Assembly (NCBI GenBank): GCA_025370055.1
Contig: CP073041.1
Location: forward strand, 7,803,616 to 7,867,615
Direction: 5' to 3'
Source of the DNA: Woronichinia naegeliana WA131
Lineage (GTDB): Bacteria > Cyanobacteriota > Cyanobacteriia > Cyanobacteriales > Microcystaceae
Length of the DNA: 64,000 nt
Below, in pieces: positions 41,901-51,144 of the stretch. Below the pieces are notes generated by a model. It did no database searches, was not told the DNA's origin, and saw only the letters and a program-made list of their open reading frames with translations. Position numbers and translations under genes: made by a program. Each line of letters starts with the position of its first letter. Within the stretch, counting starts at the first letter, position 1.

Positions 41901-41927
41901 AGAGGGGGCTTTTCTCCCTCTATTTTT
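41901..41927 (+). terminator. Likely rho-independent terminator
   Basis: AGAGGG and CCCTCT arms (41901-41906, 41916-41921) are followed by TATTTTT. It lies just upstream of the interrupted membrane gene and probably insulates it from pstS transcription. Confidence 0.6.
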
Positions 41928-41949
41928 AACTTCATATTGAGACTCATTT

Positions 41950-42030
41950 ATGTTTGAAACGGTTTTTTGGAATGCTTTTATCGCTGGGATTATTAGTGCT
42001 TGTTCCATGCCCCTCGGAGCCGTGACTGCC
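41950..42030 (+). pseudogene. First 27 codons of the membrane/cyclic-nucleotide-binding gene, cut off by an IS4 element
   Basis: The ATG at 41950 begins MFETVFWNAFIAGIISACSM and runs through PLGAVTA, a membrane-type N terminus. At 42030 the IS4-family element begins, and the gene resumes at 43642 (LFWKPKNR). Removing the element and one copy of the 9-bp duplication restores an uninterrupted 609-codon frame. Confidence 0.9.
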
Positions 42031-43632
42031 CTGACTTTTCCCGTTAAGTCCAAAATCCAGCAATGCAAACTTCTAGAGGCTTTATCTGGCAAGGGTTTGA
42101 GTAATGATTCTCTTGACAGGAAAAAAATATTCTGAAGCCATCATCCCGCTTATCGTTCAAATTTCAAAAACAAAGGATGAAGGGAGTATGAGACTGTAAA
42201 ATGGAGAAAATCTTAAAGGGCAGGTCAAAAAATGTTGGAATGGTGGACAAAAAACTTTGCCAGTTGTGAATTGGGAGACGAGAGGCTAAACAATCGTGCC
42301 TTCTCGATTGGGAAAAAGTTAAGTGAGGGGTTTGGAAAAGCCTTATCAGAAGTGTTTAAGGGAGGAAACGAGTTAAAGAGGGCCTATGAATTTTTGGGAA
42401 TCCGAAAACAGACTTTGTCAAGATAATAGAGCCGCACTGTGAAATGACAACTGCCGCCGTAGAAGAATATAAGATAATGCTATCAGTCGGAGATACGACC
42501 TTCTTAGATTATCGCAATATCAAGGAAAAAAGGGAAGGGTATGGGCCGACTGGAAAAGGAGGGAATGGATTAATACTGCATAGTGCTTTAGCAATTGAGC
42601 CAGAAAAAGGACAAGTATTAGGTTTATTATGGCAAAAACTGTGGAATAGGGAGGTAAAAGAAAAGCCCCCAACAGATGAAACGGCGAAGCAGAAAAAAGA
42701 AAGACAGAAAGAACAAAGAAAAGCAGCTCGTCAAAGACCATTTGAGGAAAAAGAATCCTACAAATGGGTAGAGGCTCTAAACACCTGTGAGAAACAGGTA
42801 GAAAGTTCAACGAGGGTAATTCATGTATTTGACAGAGAAGGAGATGTTTCAGAAGTCTTTGACTCAGTGCGTCAACTCAAGCATACAGGAGTGCTGGTCA
42901 GAGCGTCTCATAATCGTAGTTTAGACAAAAATAGTGAACGACTTTGGCAACATTTGGAATCAGAACCGATTCGTTTTCATCAAGAAATCGAGATTCCGAG
43001 TACAGGAAAAAGAAAAGCACGGAAGGTTAAGCTTGCCGTCCGATTTTGCTCAGTTAATCTACGAACTCCCTATCGTTTTGATAATCGTGACCCGTTGAAT
43101 GTCTATGCTGTTTATGCGACAGAAATCGATTGTCCCGAAGGCGAAACTCCTTTATCTTGGATGCTTCTGACTACAGAAGTTGTTGAGACTATTGAGATGG
43201 CTGTCACTATTCTTCGTTGGTACACCTACCGATGGCGGGTTGAAGAATTTCATAAAGTCCTTAAGTCTGGTTGTCAGAGTGAGCGTTATCGACTTGCCTC
43301 TGATGGAATGAAAACTCTTTTGGGTTTTTTAAGTGTCATTGCTGTTGAACTTTTACACGTTACTTATCTTCATCGTACCCAGCCCGATGCTCTCGCGATT
43401 GAAATTCTTAATCCTCTTCAACTTCAGGTGTTAAAAGCAGCCGCCTCTCAAAAACTTCCCCCTATTTTGACTGTTGCTTGGGCTGTCGAGTCTGTTGCTT
43501 TTCTTGGTGGTTATCTTGAACATCGTCGTAAAACTCCTCTCGGTATCCAAGTCCTTTGGCGCGGTTGGTTGAAGTTGCATGACCTTTGCCAAGGCTGGCA
43601 GCTTGCAATCCGCACTTAACGGGAAAAGTCAG
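42031..43632 (+). mobile_element. IS4-family insertion sequence (IS50-like), 1602 bp with perfect inverted repeats and 9-bp target duplication
   Basis: The left end CTGACTTTTCCCGTTAAG is the perfect reverse complement of the right end CTTAACGGGAAAAGTCAG. The flanking 9-bp direct repeat is GTGACTGCC (42022-42030 and 43633-43641). The transposase shows the IS4 Y-2-R-3-E-6-K signature (YTYRWRVEEFHKVLK). Clean ends and duplication imply a recent insertion. Confidence 0.95.
42232..43619 (+). pseudogene. IS4-family transposase with a frameshift
   Basis: The N-terminal 65 codons (MLEWWTKNFASCELGDERLN) stop at 42426. The remainder (first Met at 42444) continues in a frame one base back. The correct junction AYEF-FGNPKTDFVKIIEPH is recovered by a -1 shift at the TTTTT run 42391-42395, suggesting loss of one T or a slippery site. 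The catalytic acids are present: D in VGDTTF, D in VFDREGD, E in RVEEFHK. As read, the element encodes no full-length transposase. Confidence 0.85.
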
Positions 43633-45390
43633 GTGACTGCCCTATTCTGGAAGCCTAAAAATCGAGTTCTGGCTTTTTTGATTGCCTTTGGAGGAGGAGC
43701 ATTATTGGGGGCTGTGACCATCGATTTAATCGGAAGTGCAAAAGAAAAGGGACATCTTTTAGAATTAATTATTGGATCAATTATTGGTAGTTTATTCTTT
43801 ACTTTTGTGAATCAAATGGTGAATAACTCAGGTGGATTTTTACGCAAACCCTCGACCACATTAGCCTATCTCACGCAACAAGAAAGTCGTCGCTTTGAAG
43901 AAAAAATTAGTCAATTAAAACGCCTAGAAATTTTTCAAGATTTACCCCAACAATGGCGACAAAAATTAGCTGAATGTCTGCGATTTGCCCATTATGCAAA
44001 AGGCACTACTTTATATCGTCAAGGTGATCCCAGCGAAAGTCTTTATATTATTGATCAAGGCAAAATAGATCTATTAGACCCCCAAGCGGGCTTGACTCCC
44101 TTTAAACATTTGGTAACGAATGATATTTTCGGTAAATTAGCTTTTTTTACGGGATCTCCCCACCAAACCGTTGCTGTCGTTGTGGAAGATACTCAATTAG
44201 CGGTTTTGTCTCGTTCAGATTTTGAAGAATTATTAGAAACTTCTCCCTATTTATTGGAAATAACTAAGAAAATGATTGAAGGTGAAGAAATCGCTGATTA
44301 TCTGCAAAAATATCAAGGATTAGACAAAAATCAAATTCAAACCTGGGTCAATTTAGCCAGGGAAAAAATTCATCAAGACAGAAAAATTCCTAGCGCAGTC
44401 AAAATAGAGCAGAAAGAAGCAGAATTTCTGAAATTAGCCCGTCAAATTCGTCGATTCCCTGTTTTTAGCTATCTACCCCAGGAAGATCTAGAGGATATTG
44501 CCGCTCGTTTAATCTATCGGCACCAAGCAACGGGTCATATTTTTTTCCAACCGAGTGAGGTTGCCGATTACCTCTATTTTGTTGAGCAGGGAGAAGTTGA
44601 AGTTTTCTATCCCAGTCATCTCAATCAGCCTTCTTTGCTGTTAACATCTGGGGATGCTTTTGGGGAATTAGCCTTTATTACGGGTTTAACTCATACAGTG
44701 ACGGCGATCGCCAAAACAGAGGTAACGGTTTGGATTTTAAAAAAACAAGACTTTGAAGAGATGTTGCAACAGTCGGAAAGTTTAGAAAAGAGCATCAAGA
44801 TCTTTTTAGAAGATCCCCGTCTCCAGAATTATCTCCAAAAAAGACAGGGTTTCGAGCCGACTAAAGTGACAGATTGGGTAAAACAAGCCCTCGAAAGTAT
44901 GAATGCCGGTCGGTTAATTCCTTCAGCGACAATGATGACAGAAATCGTTAAGGAACATCAGAATGCACCCATGTCGATTTGGCTAGGCTTGCTGATGGAT
45001 GGTATTCCCGAAGCTCTAACCATTGGGGCGCATTTGGCAACTCAGCCCTTGAGTAATTCACTTTTAGCAGGACTATTTATCGCCAACTATCCCGAAGCAT
45101 TATCCAGTTCCAAAGGCATGAAAGAACAAGGTTTTTCGATTCCCAAAATTTTGGTCATGTGGACATCGATCATGCTATTAACAGGGATTTTGTCGGCGGT
45201 GGGTAGCGTGGTGTTTGCTGATGTGCCAGAATCAGTTATTTCCTTATTGGAATCGATGGCGGCGGGAGCGATGTTAACCGTGATTGCAGAGACGATGGTG
45301 CCAGAAGCCTATGGTAAGGGAGGTTCCATTGTGGGATTATCGAATTTACTGGGCTTTCTTGCCATTATTGTGATAAAAAGCCTGGAATAA
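43633..45390 (+). pseudogene. Main part of an interrupted membrane protein with two cyclic-nucleotide-binding domains and a ZIP-like segment
   Basis: The original gene product would have 609 residues. It has N-terminal membrane helices (ALLGAVTIDLIG, LELIIGSIIGSLFF), two cNMP-binding (CAP_ED) domains (LYRQGDPSESLYIIDQGKI with FGKLAFFTG; HIFFQPSEVADYLYFVEQGEV with FGELAFITG) and C-terminal helices resembling ZIP-type transporters (WLGLLMDGIPEALTIGAHL). The frame stays open back to an ATG at 43579 inside the insertion sequence. A 603-residue variant with 21 element-encoded residues replacing the native first 27 could therefore still be made. Native function unknown; a regulated metal transporter is plausible. 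Confidence 0.8.
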
Positions 45391-45415
45391 TTGTAGAAAT
45401 TAGTGGTTAGTATTA

Positions 45416-47206
45416 ATGTCCATCAAGCTCGATTTTAGTTACTGTGAATTCCAAAAAAAAGCAAAGGGAATCGCCCTTTTTTTATTAACATTGGCTTTGG
45501 TCGTTTGTTGGGAAATGTCATCACCTGCCCAGCCTTCTCTTTCTCCTTCAACAACCCGTTTTACTTTGGGGCAATCCAGTCCCCGAATTTTTTCCGTAGG
45601 GGACATTGAATTTGCCTCTGTGCATTTAGATGGATTTGCTTTATTTCAGATTGCTTCTCCACACTTTTCTCCCTCAGAAGCAGAGCTAAATGATAATTTA
45701 TCGCCCATTCAAAGACGAGTTCAACGGATTGAAGCGAATCTCTATCATTTGGTTAATCTAGGCTTCGATCCCAAGACCCTAGATGTTAGGCCGTCTATTC
45801 TGAATAACTTAACGGTGATTGTTGCTTCTGATAACGCGGATTTAGCCCAGCAGGTTATTCTCACGGTGACTGAAATCGATGCCCAAATTGATCCGTCTTC
45901 GGTGGAGGAGTTGGCGCAAAGATGGAGTCAAATTATTCATACCGCCTTGATTGAAGCTCAACAAACTCGTCAGCCCGAAGCTCGCAAACGTCAAATTCTT
46001 ACGGTGACAGCGATCGCCTTGGGCATGGTTTTACTCAGTGTATTATTAATGCGATCGCAAAAGTTCTTGAAAAAACGTTTTCGTACTTTTCAAAAAAAAC
46101 TAAAGGAAGAAATTGCATCGGTATCAGATCGTCCATCCCAGGGAGAAAGCTTGAATGGCAATCTATTCCCCCAACCCCAGACTCTTTTGGCCGCTTTTCG
46201 CAAACAAGCCAACCTCCAGCAAAAGTTAACACTGAATATTTGGCTCAGAAGACTCGAACGCATAGGGCTATTGTCCATTTGGTTTGGGGGAATAACGATG
46301 ATTTTGTATGTATTTCCCGAAACTCGCTTAGGAGGACGGAGTTTATTATTGATTCCGTTACGAATTTTTATTATTTGGCTAGTTTTAACTTTTATGAGCC
46401 TTTTAGTCAATTTTTATGTCAATTACAAATTGCAAGAATGGGTTGAAGAAGCCGATCTTTTTTCCGAGAACTACCAACGACGACTCCTGCGAGTTCCTAC
46501 CCTATTAGACGTTTCACGAGGAATGATTAGCTTTTCGTGCTGGTGTCTCGGAATTATCTGGTTTTTGGCTTGGAAGGGGGCTTTTCCCAGTTCTTTGCTG
46601 ACAGGAGCGGGTTTAATTGGTGCGGCTCTGACTTTCGCATTTCAGAATTTATTAAAAGATTGGATCAATGGCATTCTCATTATTACGGAAGATCAATATG
46701 CGGTCGGTGATATGTTGGAATTTCAAGGATTCATAGGAATAGTGGAGAATATGAGTCTGCGAGCGACCCAAATTCGCCTTGGCACGGACGGACGCTTGAT
46801 TACGATTCCCCACAACCAAATACTTGTCGCCCACAATCTCAGTAAAGATTGGTCGCGGGTCAATTTCATGATTGAAGTTGCCTATGATACCGAAGTCAAT
46901 TCTGCGATCGCGTTAATGGGAGAAGTTGCCCAAAAAATGGCAGTTGATCCCCAATGGCAAGAAGATATTTTAGAACCCGTTAGCGTTATTGGGGTAAACC
47001 AGGTTTCCCATGCAGGGATTGAATTAATGATGCGAATTACGGTTAAAAGACTGCGCCAATGGGACGTAGAAAGAGAATTCCGCCGTCGTCTTAAGTTAAC
47101 CTTTGATGAGCAGGGGATTCAAATCGGTATTCCCAAACAAACGCTTTCTTTCTCCGATCCCGACCTGAAAGAGAAATTTCCCCCAACGGATGCGATCGCG
47201 GATTAA
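45416..47206 (+). CDS. MscS-family mechanosensitive ion channel
   Basis: This 596-residue protein has a signal or first helix near residues 15-35, a ~150-residue periplasmic region, a membrane helix at ~195-215, and then the channel core with helices (~280-410). The MscS pore/beta domain follows: GAALTFAFQNLLKDWINGILIITEDQYAVGDMLEFQGFIGIVENMSLRATQIR, with the C-terminal alpha/beta part. It opens under membrane tension to release solutes. It starts 25 bp after the interrupted membrane gene, so insertion there may alter its expression. Confidence 0.88.
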   Translation: MSIKLDFSYCEFQKKAKGIALFLLTLALVVCWEMSSPAQPSLSPSTTRFTLGQSSPRIFSVGDIEFASVHLDGFALFQIASPHFSPSEAELNDNLSPIQRRVQRIEANLYHLVNLGFDPKTLDVRPSILNNLTVIVASDNADLAQQVILTVTEIDAQIDPSSVEELAQRWSQIIHTALIEAQQTRQPEARKRQILTVTAIALGMVLLSVLLMRSQKFLKKRFRTFQKKLKEEIASVSDRPSQGESLNGNLFPQPQTLLAAFRKQANLQQKLTLNIWLRRLERIGLLSIWFGGITMILYVFPETRLGGRSLLLIPLRIFIIWLVLTFMSLLVNFYVNYKLQEWVEEADLFSENYQRRLLRVPTLLDVSRGMISFSCWCLGIIWFLAWKGAFPSSLLTGAGLIGAALTFAFQNLLKDWINGILIITEDQYAVGDMLEFQGFIGIVENMSLRATQIRLGTDGRLITIPHNQILVAHNLSKDWSRVNFMIEVAYDTEVNSAIALMGEVAQKMAVDPQWQEDILEPVSVIGVNQVSHAGIELMMRITVKRLRQWDVEREFRRRLKLTFDEQGIQIGIPKQTLSFSDPDLKEKFPPTDAIAD

Positions 47207-47367
47207 TTGATAATTGATAGTGAATAATGGATAATTATCCATTGTCAATTGTCCGTTAAAAATGCGATCGCTAAAGAAAAATTTGATTTCCAACTAGATT
47301 TTTATTGTTTTTATATTTACAATATTCGGTAATAATTTTTTGATGGCTTAAGCTATTTATCTCTCCT

Positions 47368-48114
47368 ATGAAACAATCTTCTCCCCCCCCCCCCCCCCCG
47401 ACTATCGCTAAAACCCTTGCCCTGAATGGGTTTGCGACTTTATCTTTGTTAGTTGTAACCCCTGCCCAAGCCATTACCGTGATTGATACAACCTCCAGTT
47501 GGAATGGTACGAGTACTATTCAGCCTTTCGGTGGTAATGGTGCAACCGCGACCTATGGTCAAACCTTTACAACCCCTACCGTTGAGAATGTTTTGAATTC
47601 CTTTTCCTTTATTTTAGGGAATACTCTGAACGGAAACCCAATCACCTTTCAGGGCTATGTGGCCCAGTGGGACGGAGCGAAGGCAACAGGCCCCATCCTT
47701 TATCAGAGTGCGGATCAGACTTATAGTGGAGGCGGGTTTCAAACCTACACTTTTAATACGGGTTCCCTCGCTCTCACCCCAGACCAAAAATACGTTCTTT
47801 TCCTGAATGCGTCTAGCTCCTTTGCTACGTCAGGTAACACACAACAAGCTTTGATCTTTGGTAGTGGAACCTATTCGGGCGGTGATTTTGTGTTTTACAA
47901 CAATGGTGCTAATTTTGGGGCATTGACAACCACAAACTGGGACGGTCAAGAAGGTTCTCGTGGCGATGCAGCCTTTACAGCTTCCTTTAGCTCGTCTGTC
48001 GCCGTACCTTGGGAAACGGATGCTCTACCCGTTTTTGGTAGTACGGTTCTCTTTGGTTTAGGCATTTGGGGTAAACGCAAACTTGCCCAAAAGAAAACCA
48101 ACAAAAAAGACTAA
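47368..48114 (+). CDS. Secreted PEP-CTERM-like surface protein with a poly-C tract at its start
   Basis: This 248-residue protein has a signal peptide (TIAKTLALNGFATLSLLV and onward, cleavage near AQA), a beta-rich middle of the choice-of-anchor R type (QPFGGNGATATYGQTFTTP, SFILGN, YLFLN-like strands) and a C-terminal sorting tail VPWETDALPVFGSTVLFGLG then basic KRKLAQKKTNKK. That tail resembles cyanobacterial exosortase substrates. Codons 6-11 are a run of Pro encoded by 17 consecutive C, between the start codon and the signal peptide, so one-base slippage would abolish expression. A rho-independent terminator follows. Confidence 0.8.
   Translation: MKQSSPPPPPPTIAKTLALNGFATLSLLVVTPAQAITVIDTTSSWNGTSTIQPFGGNGATATYGQTFTTPTVENVLNSFSFILGNTLNGNPITFQGYVAQWDGAKATGPILYQSADQTYSGGGFQTYTFNTGSLALTPDQKYVLFLNASSSFATSGNTQQALIFGSGTYSGGDFVFYNNGANFGALTTTNWDGQEGSRGDAAFTASFSSSVAVPWETDALPVFGSTVLFGLGIWGKRKLAQKKTNKKD
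47383..47399 (+). repeat. Homopolymeric tract of 17 C within the first codons
   Basis: Seventeen C run from 47383 to 47399, right after MKQSS. The current length keeps the frame, and any change not divisible by three ends the protein early. The exact length may also be an assembly uncertainty. Confidence 0.9.
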
Positions 48115-48154
48115 AATCCTAACCACTGCAAAATTTACACCAAAATACCCCAAC

Positions 48155-48194
48155 AAGCTCCTAATCGGTCAATTTTTCCTGAAGGAGCTTTTTT
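48155..48194 (+). terminator. Rho-independent terminator after the PEP-CTERM-like gene
   Basis: AAGCTCCT (48155-48162) pairs with AGGAGCTT (48183-48190) and is followed by a T run to 48194. Confidence 0.85.
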
Positions 48195-48346
48195 GCATTT
48201 TCAGAAATCCTTATTTTTTAAGCAGTTTATACTGACACATACTCCCAGCTTAATCGGAAATTGTAGCATTTTTCTTCGGATTCTAAAATAATCTACAGTG
48301 TGGACACATTGGAATAAAAATTAAAACTGTGATCGCCCTTAAAAAC

Positions 48347-48787
48347 TTAATTTTCTTCCCAAAAATCTTCATTTAAAGTTGTTTCTACACTCTGAGAATA
48401 GGGACAGTGATCGGGAAAAGAAACCTGACGATATTCTTTGCGAACTGTTTTTAATGCTATTTCCCAAGCAACAATAAAGCTATCGTCCCATCTTGTTTTC
48501 AGACTCGGTGCCTCTCTGAGTAAAAGTTCTAAAGCATTACGTTGGTTGCGAATAGTACGTTCCCAACCATTATAGTCATCGGGAAGATCAACATAAAGAC
48601 GTTTTAATAAATGCTCTAACAAAACCATTAGACGAGATATTAATTCCTTTTTTTGAGAAATCCCCAAGGATTCTACCTCCTCAATTAAATTGTCAATATC
48701 TAGGTTTTTAAAGTCACCGTTTTTGAGTTTGTTGACGGTATCTTCTACCCACAGTAAGATGTCTTGCTCATAGAGTGAAGTTGTCAT
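48347..48787 (-). CDS. DUF29 family protein
   Basis: This 146-residue protein has the DUF29 pattern: YEQDILLWVEDTVNKLKNGDF, LDIDNLIEEVESLG, LMVLLEHLLKRLY, WERTIRNQRNALELLL, a Trp-rich middle and a C-terminal WEIALKTVRKE. DUF29 genes are abundant in cyanobacteria and some phages; their function is unknown. No partner gene is coupled to it. Confidence 0.9.
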   Translation of the reverse strand: MTTSLYEQDILLWVEDTVNKLKNGDFKNLDIDNLIEEVESLGISQKKELISRLMVLLEHLLKRLYVDLPDDYNGWERTIRNQRNALELLLREAPSLKTRWDDSFIVAWEIALKTVRKEYRQVSFPDHCPYSQSVETTLNEDFWEEN

Positions 48788-48900
48788 AGTGATTCCTTAA
48801 AAAGACTATATAGATCACTGAAAACCCTTATAACTTCAACGCAGACGAAACGCGATCGCTTTTTTGAGGTAAATAGTGGATTTATGGGCCAATCGCCCAA

Positions 48901-49506
48901 TTACCAATTTCTAGGCTCAAAATCGGGATTATTTAAAATCGAAACAGCCTCCCCCGCCTGAGCTAAAACAAATAAACCTTGACGATAGGCATATTTATCT
49001 GCTCCTTCTTCAATCTCAATGCCTGCAACGGCTCCATATAGTTGCTTCTGGGCATATTCAGGGAAAAATTCTCGAAATCGCCTGAGATCATCCATTAAAT
49101 CTTTGACATCATTAACGCCCAAACTACTTTTCACTTCCACCACTAAAACATGATTTTCATTGGTTACAAGCACATCAATTTCTAGGGTTTGTCCATTCAA
49201 GCGTTTTTTCATCCGTTGACTGACTTGATGAACGGGAATTCCTCGCTTTAAAAAGAGAGTCTCACAGGCAGGAGCAACCATATTTTCCACAAAACGCCCC
49301 CATTTGCCTCCGAGATCGCCAATTTGTTTGTTAACCTCGCGGATTCTGCGATCTGTTTCCTGGGATTGTTCCCTGAGTAGGCGGTCAGTTTCTTGAGATT
49401 GTTCCTTTAATAGACGTTCTGTTTCTTGAAAACGTCGTTCTGTTTCTTTTTGGGCGGTGGTTAATTCGGCGAGTAATCGCCACACATCATCAGCAGTTGT
49501 TGTCAT
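48901..49506 (-). CDS. DUF3782-like protein: coiled coil plus PD-(D/E)XK nuclease-type domain
   Basis: In this 201-residue protein, residues ~15-65 are a coiled coil with repeated QETERLLKEQSQETDRLLREQ heptads. Residues ~70-190 have the PD-(D/E)XK core LEIDVLVTNENHVLVVEVKSSLG (D, then E-x-K). The DUF3782 family is common in cyanobacteria and resembles restriction-type nucleases, but its role is unproven. Short 24-30-base DNA repeats underlie the heptad repeats. Confidence 0.82.
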   Translation of the reverse strand: MTTTADDVWRLLAELTTAQKETERRFQETERLLKEQSQETDRLLREQSQETDRRIREVNKQIGDLGGKWGRFVENMVAPACETLFLKRGIPVHQVSQRMKKRLNGQTLEIDVLVTNENHVLVVEVKSSLGVNDVKDLMDDLRRFREFFPEYAQKQLYGAVAGIEIEEGADKYAYRQGLFVLAQAGEAVSILNNPDFEPRNW

Positions 49507-49555
49507 AATCTAAATTTCCATCAATTTTTCTACTTACAATTTTATCTTGTTAAAA

Positions 49556-49632
49556 TGCGATCGCCCTTCCCTCTCTCACTTAGAACAAAAGCGATCGCCC
49601 TTCCCAAAAGAGAAAAAACGCGATCGCCCCCT
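49556..49632. repeat. Cluster of three HIP1 sites with a shared CCCTTCCC context
   Basis: GCGATCGCCCTTCCC occurs at ~49557 and ~49590, with another GCGATCGCCCC at ~49621. These sites lie in the gap between the DUF3782-like gene and tnpB, where I see no gene. Confidence 0.8.
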
Positions 49633-49754
49633 TTCCGCCTCAAGCAGGTTAAAGATATCGTTACCAGAAAAATGGGTAAAAGCCTCGCCCTTCTAGAGCG
49701 ACTTCCAGAGCAACTCAATGTTTTATCTGCAATCTTTTGTGATAAACTAGGGGA

Positions 49755-50990
49755 ATGATAGTCAGAGAAGCCAAACTACTGAACGGAGCAAAAGAGCAAT
49801 ACCAATCTCTTGATGAAGCTATCCGTACCGCGCAATTTATCAGGAATAAAGCGGTCAGGTATTGGATGGATAATCAAGGGGTAGGTAAAGCCGATTTGTA
49901 TGTGCTATGCAAAGAATTAGCCAAGGAATTTCCTTTTGCGAAAAAGTTAAATTCGGCGGCTCGTCAAGCTAGTGCGGAACGTGCTTGGGCTTCTATCTCT
50001 AGCTTCTACAGTCGTTGTAGAAAAGGAGAAAAGAAAAAAGGCTATCCCCAGTTTAAAAAACATTGTCGCTCTGTAGAATATAAAGTCTCAGGATGGAAAC
50101 TATCTGATGATTGCATGAAAATTGCTTTCACTGATGGTTTTAATGCTGGCTCCTTTTCCCTATATTGCAACAAAGAAACGAGAGAAGACCTGTTTCGGCT
50201 AAAGATTAATCGGGTTCGAGTGGTGAGAAGAGCAGATGGGTATTATGCTCAGTTCTGCTTTGACGCTGACCGCAAAGAACAAGGGGAATATACCGGTAAT
50301 GTTGTTGGTTTGGATTTGGGATTAAAATATTTCACCAAAGACCAAAACGATAATGCCGTAATCTATCCCCAGTTCTTAAGAAAATCTGAGCGTAAACTAA
50401 AAAAGGCTCAGAAACGATTAAGCAAAAAATTCGTGAAAGGGGCTAAACCCCAATCCAATAACTACGATAAAGCACGAAAAAGACTGGGTAAAACCCATCT
50501 TAAAATTCAACGCCAACGGAAAGATTGGGCAATTAAGCAAGCCCGAAACGTGGTGGCATCTAACGATGTCGTGGTGTATGAAGATTTAAAGGTGTCGAAT
50601 ATGGTCAAGAATCATCACTTGGCTAAGTCAATTTCTGATGCTAGTTGGTATCAATTCACCCAGTGGTTAGACTACTACGGGAAAATCTGGGACAAGGCAG
50701 TGGTGGCGGTTTCACCTCACTACACTTCTCAAGATTGTTCTAATTGTGGGCATCGGGCGAGAAAGTCGTTAAGTACCAGAACTCATTCTTGTCCCAATTG
50801 TGGAATAGAAATTTGTCGTGATACAAATGCGGCAATTAACATCCTTAAAAAGGGAATGGGAATTCTGGGAATGGAATGGCAAAACAGTACCTTTGGGCAA
50901 AAGGAATCTGCCTCGGAAGAGGGAAAGCATAGGGAGAGAACCATCTCTATCATTGAAGGGAAACCAACAATCGTAAGTGGATCTCTGTGA
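49755..50990 (+). CDS. tnpB: TnpB, RNA-guided nuclease of an IS200/IS605-type element without tnpA
   Basis: This 411-residue protein has all the RuvC-like catalytic positions: D in VVGLDLGLKYF, E in VVYEDLKVSNM and D in CRDTNAAINILK. It also has the C-terminal zinc finger CSNCGH / CPNCG. TnpB proteins are guided by a right-end-derived RNA to cut DNA beside a short motif. No tnpA is next to it, so it is a solo tnpB and either depends on a transposase elsewhere or is domesticated. The last ~40 codons overlap the probable guide-RNA region. Confidence 0.9.
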   Translation: MIVREAKLLNGAKEQYQSLDEAIRTAQFIRNKAVRYWMDNQGVGKADLYVLCKELAKEFPFAKKLNSAARQASAERAWASISSFYSRCRKGEKKKGYPQFKKHCRSVEYKVSGWKLSDDCMKIAFTDGFNAGSFSLYCNKETREDLFRLKINRVRVVRRADGYYAQFCFDADRKEQGEYTGNVVGLDLGLKYFTKDQNDNAVIYPQFLRKSERKLKKAQKRLSKKFVKGAKPQSNNYDKARKRLGKTHLKIQRQRKDWAIKQARNVVASNDVVVYEDLKVSNMVKNHHLAKSISDASWYQFTQWLDYYGKIWDKAVVAVSPHYTSQDCSNCGHRARKSLSTRTHSCPNCGIEICRDTNAAINILKKGMGILGMEWQNSTFGQKESASEEGKHRERTISIIEGKPTIVSGSL

Positions 50991-51040
50991 ACTATGAATA
51001 AGAATCCCCGTCGTTCACGCAGGGGAGTATGTCAAAATCT
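50880..51040 (+). ncRNA. Probable omega/reRNA and right end of the tnpB element
   Basis: The end of tnpB and its 3' flank contain a hairpin at 51004-51025 (TCCCC ... GGGGA around GTCGTTCACGC), followed by GTATGTCAA. This is the usual right-end structure of IS605/IS1341-type elements, from which the guide RNA scaffold is made. The guide would start just after the element end, near 51033-51040. Exact RNA limits are inferred. Confidence 0.55.
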
Positions 51041-51144
51041 TTAATTATTCTAACGATGGGTTCAATCCCTTGTTACACTAGAATTTTAGTCTCGTTTTTA
51101 ATGGCGAGCGGTCTGCATCAAGAAAAAATAAAGATAAACAAGCT

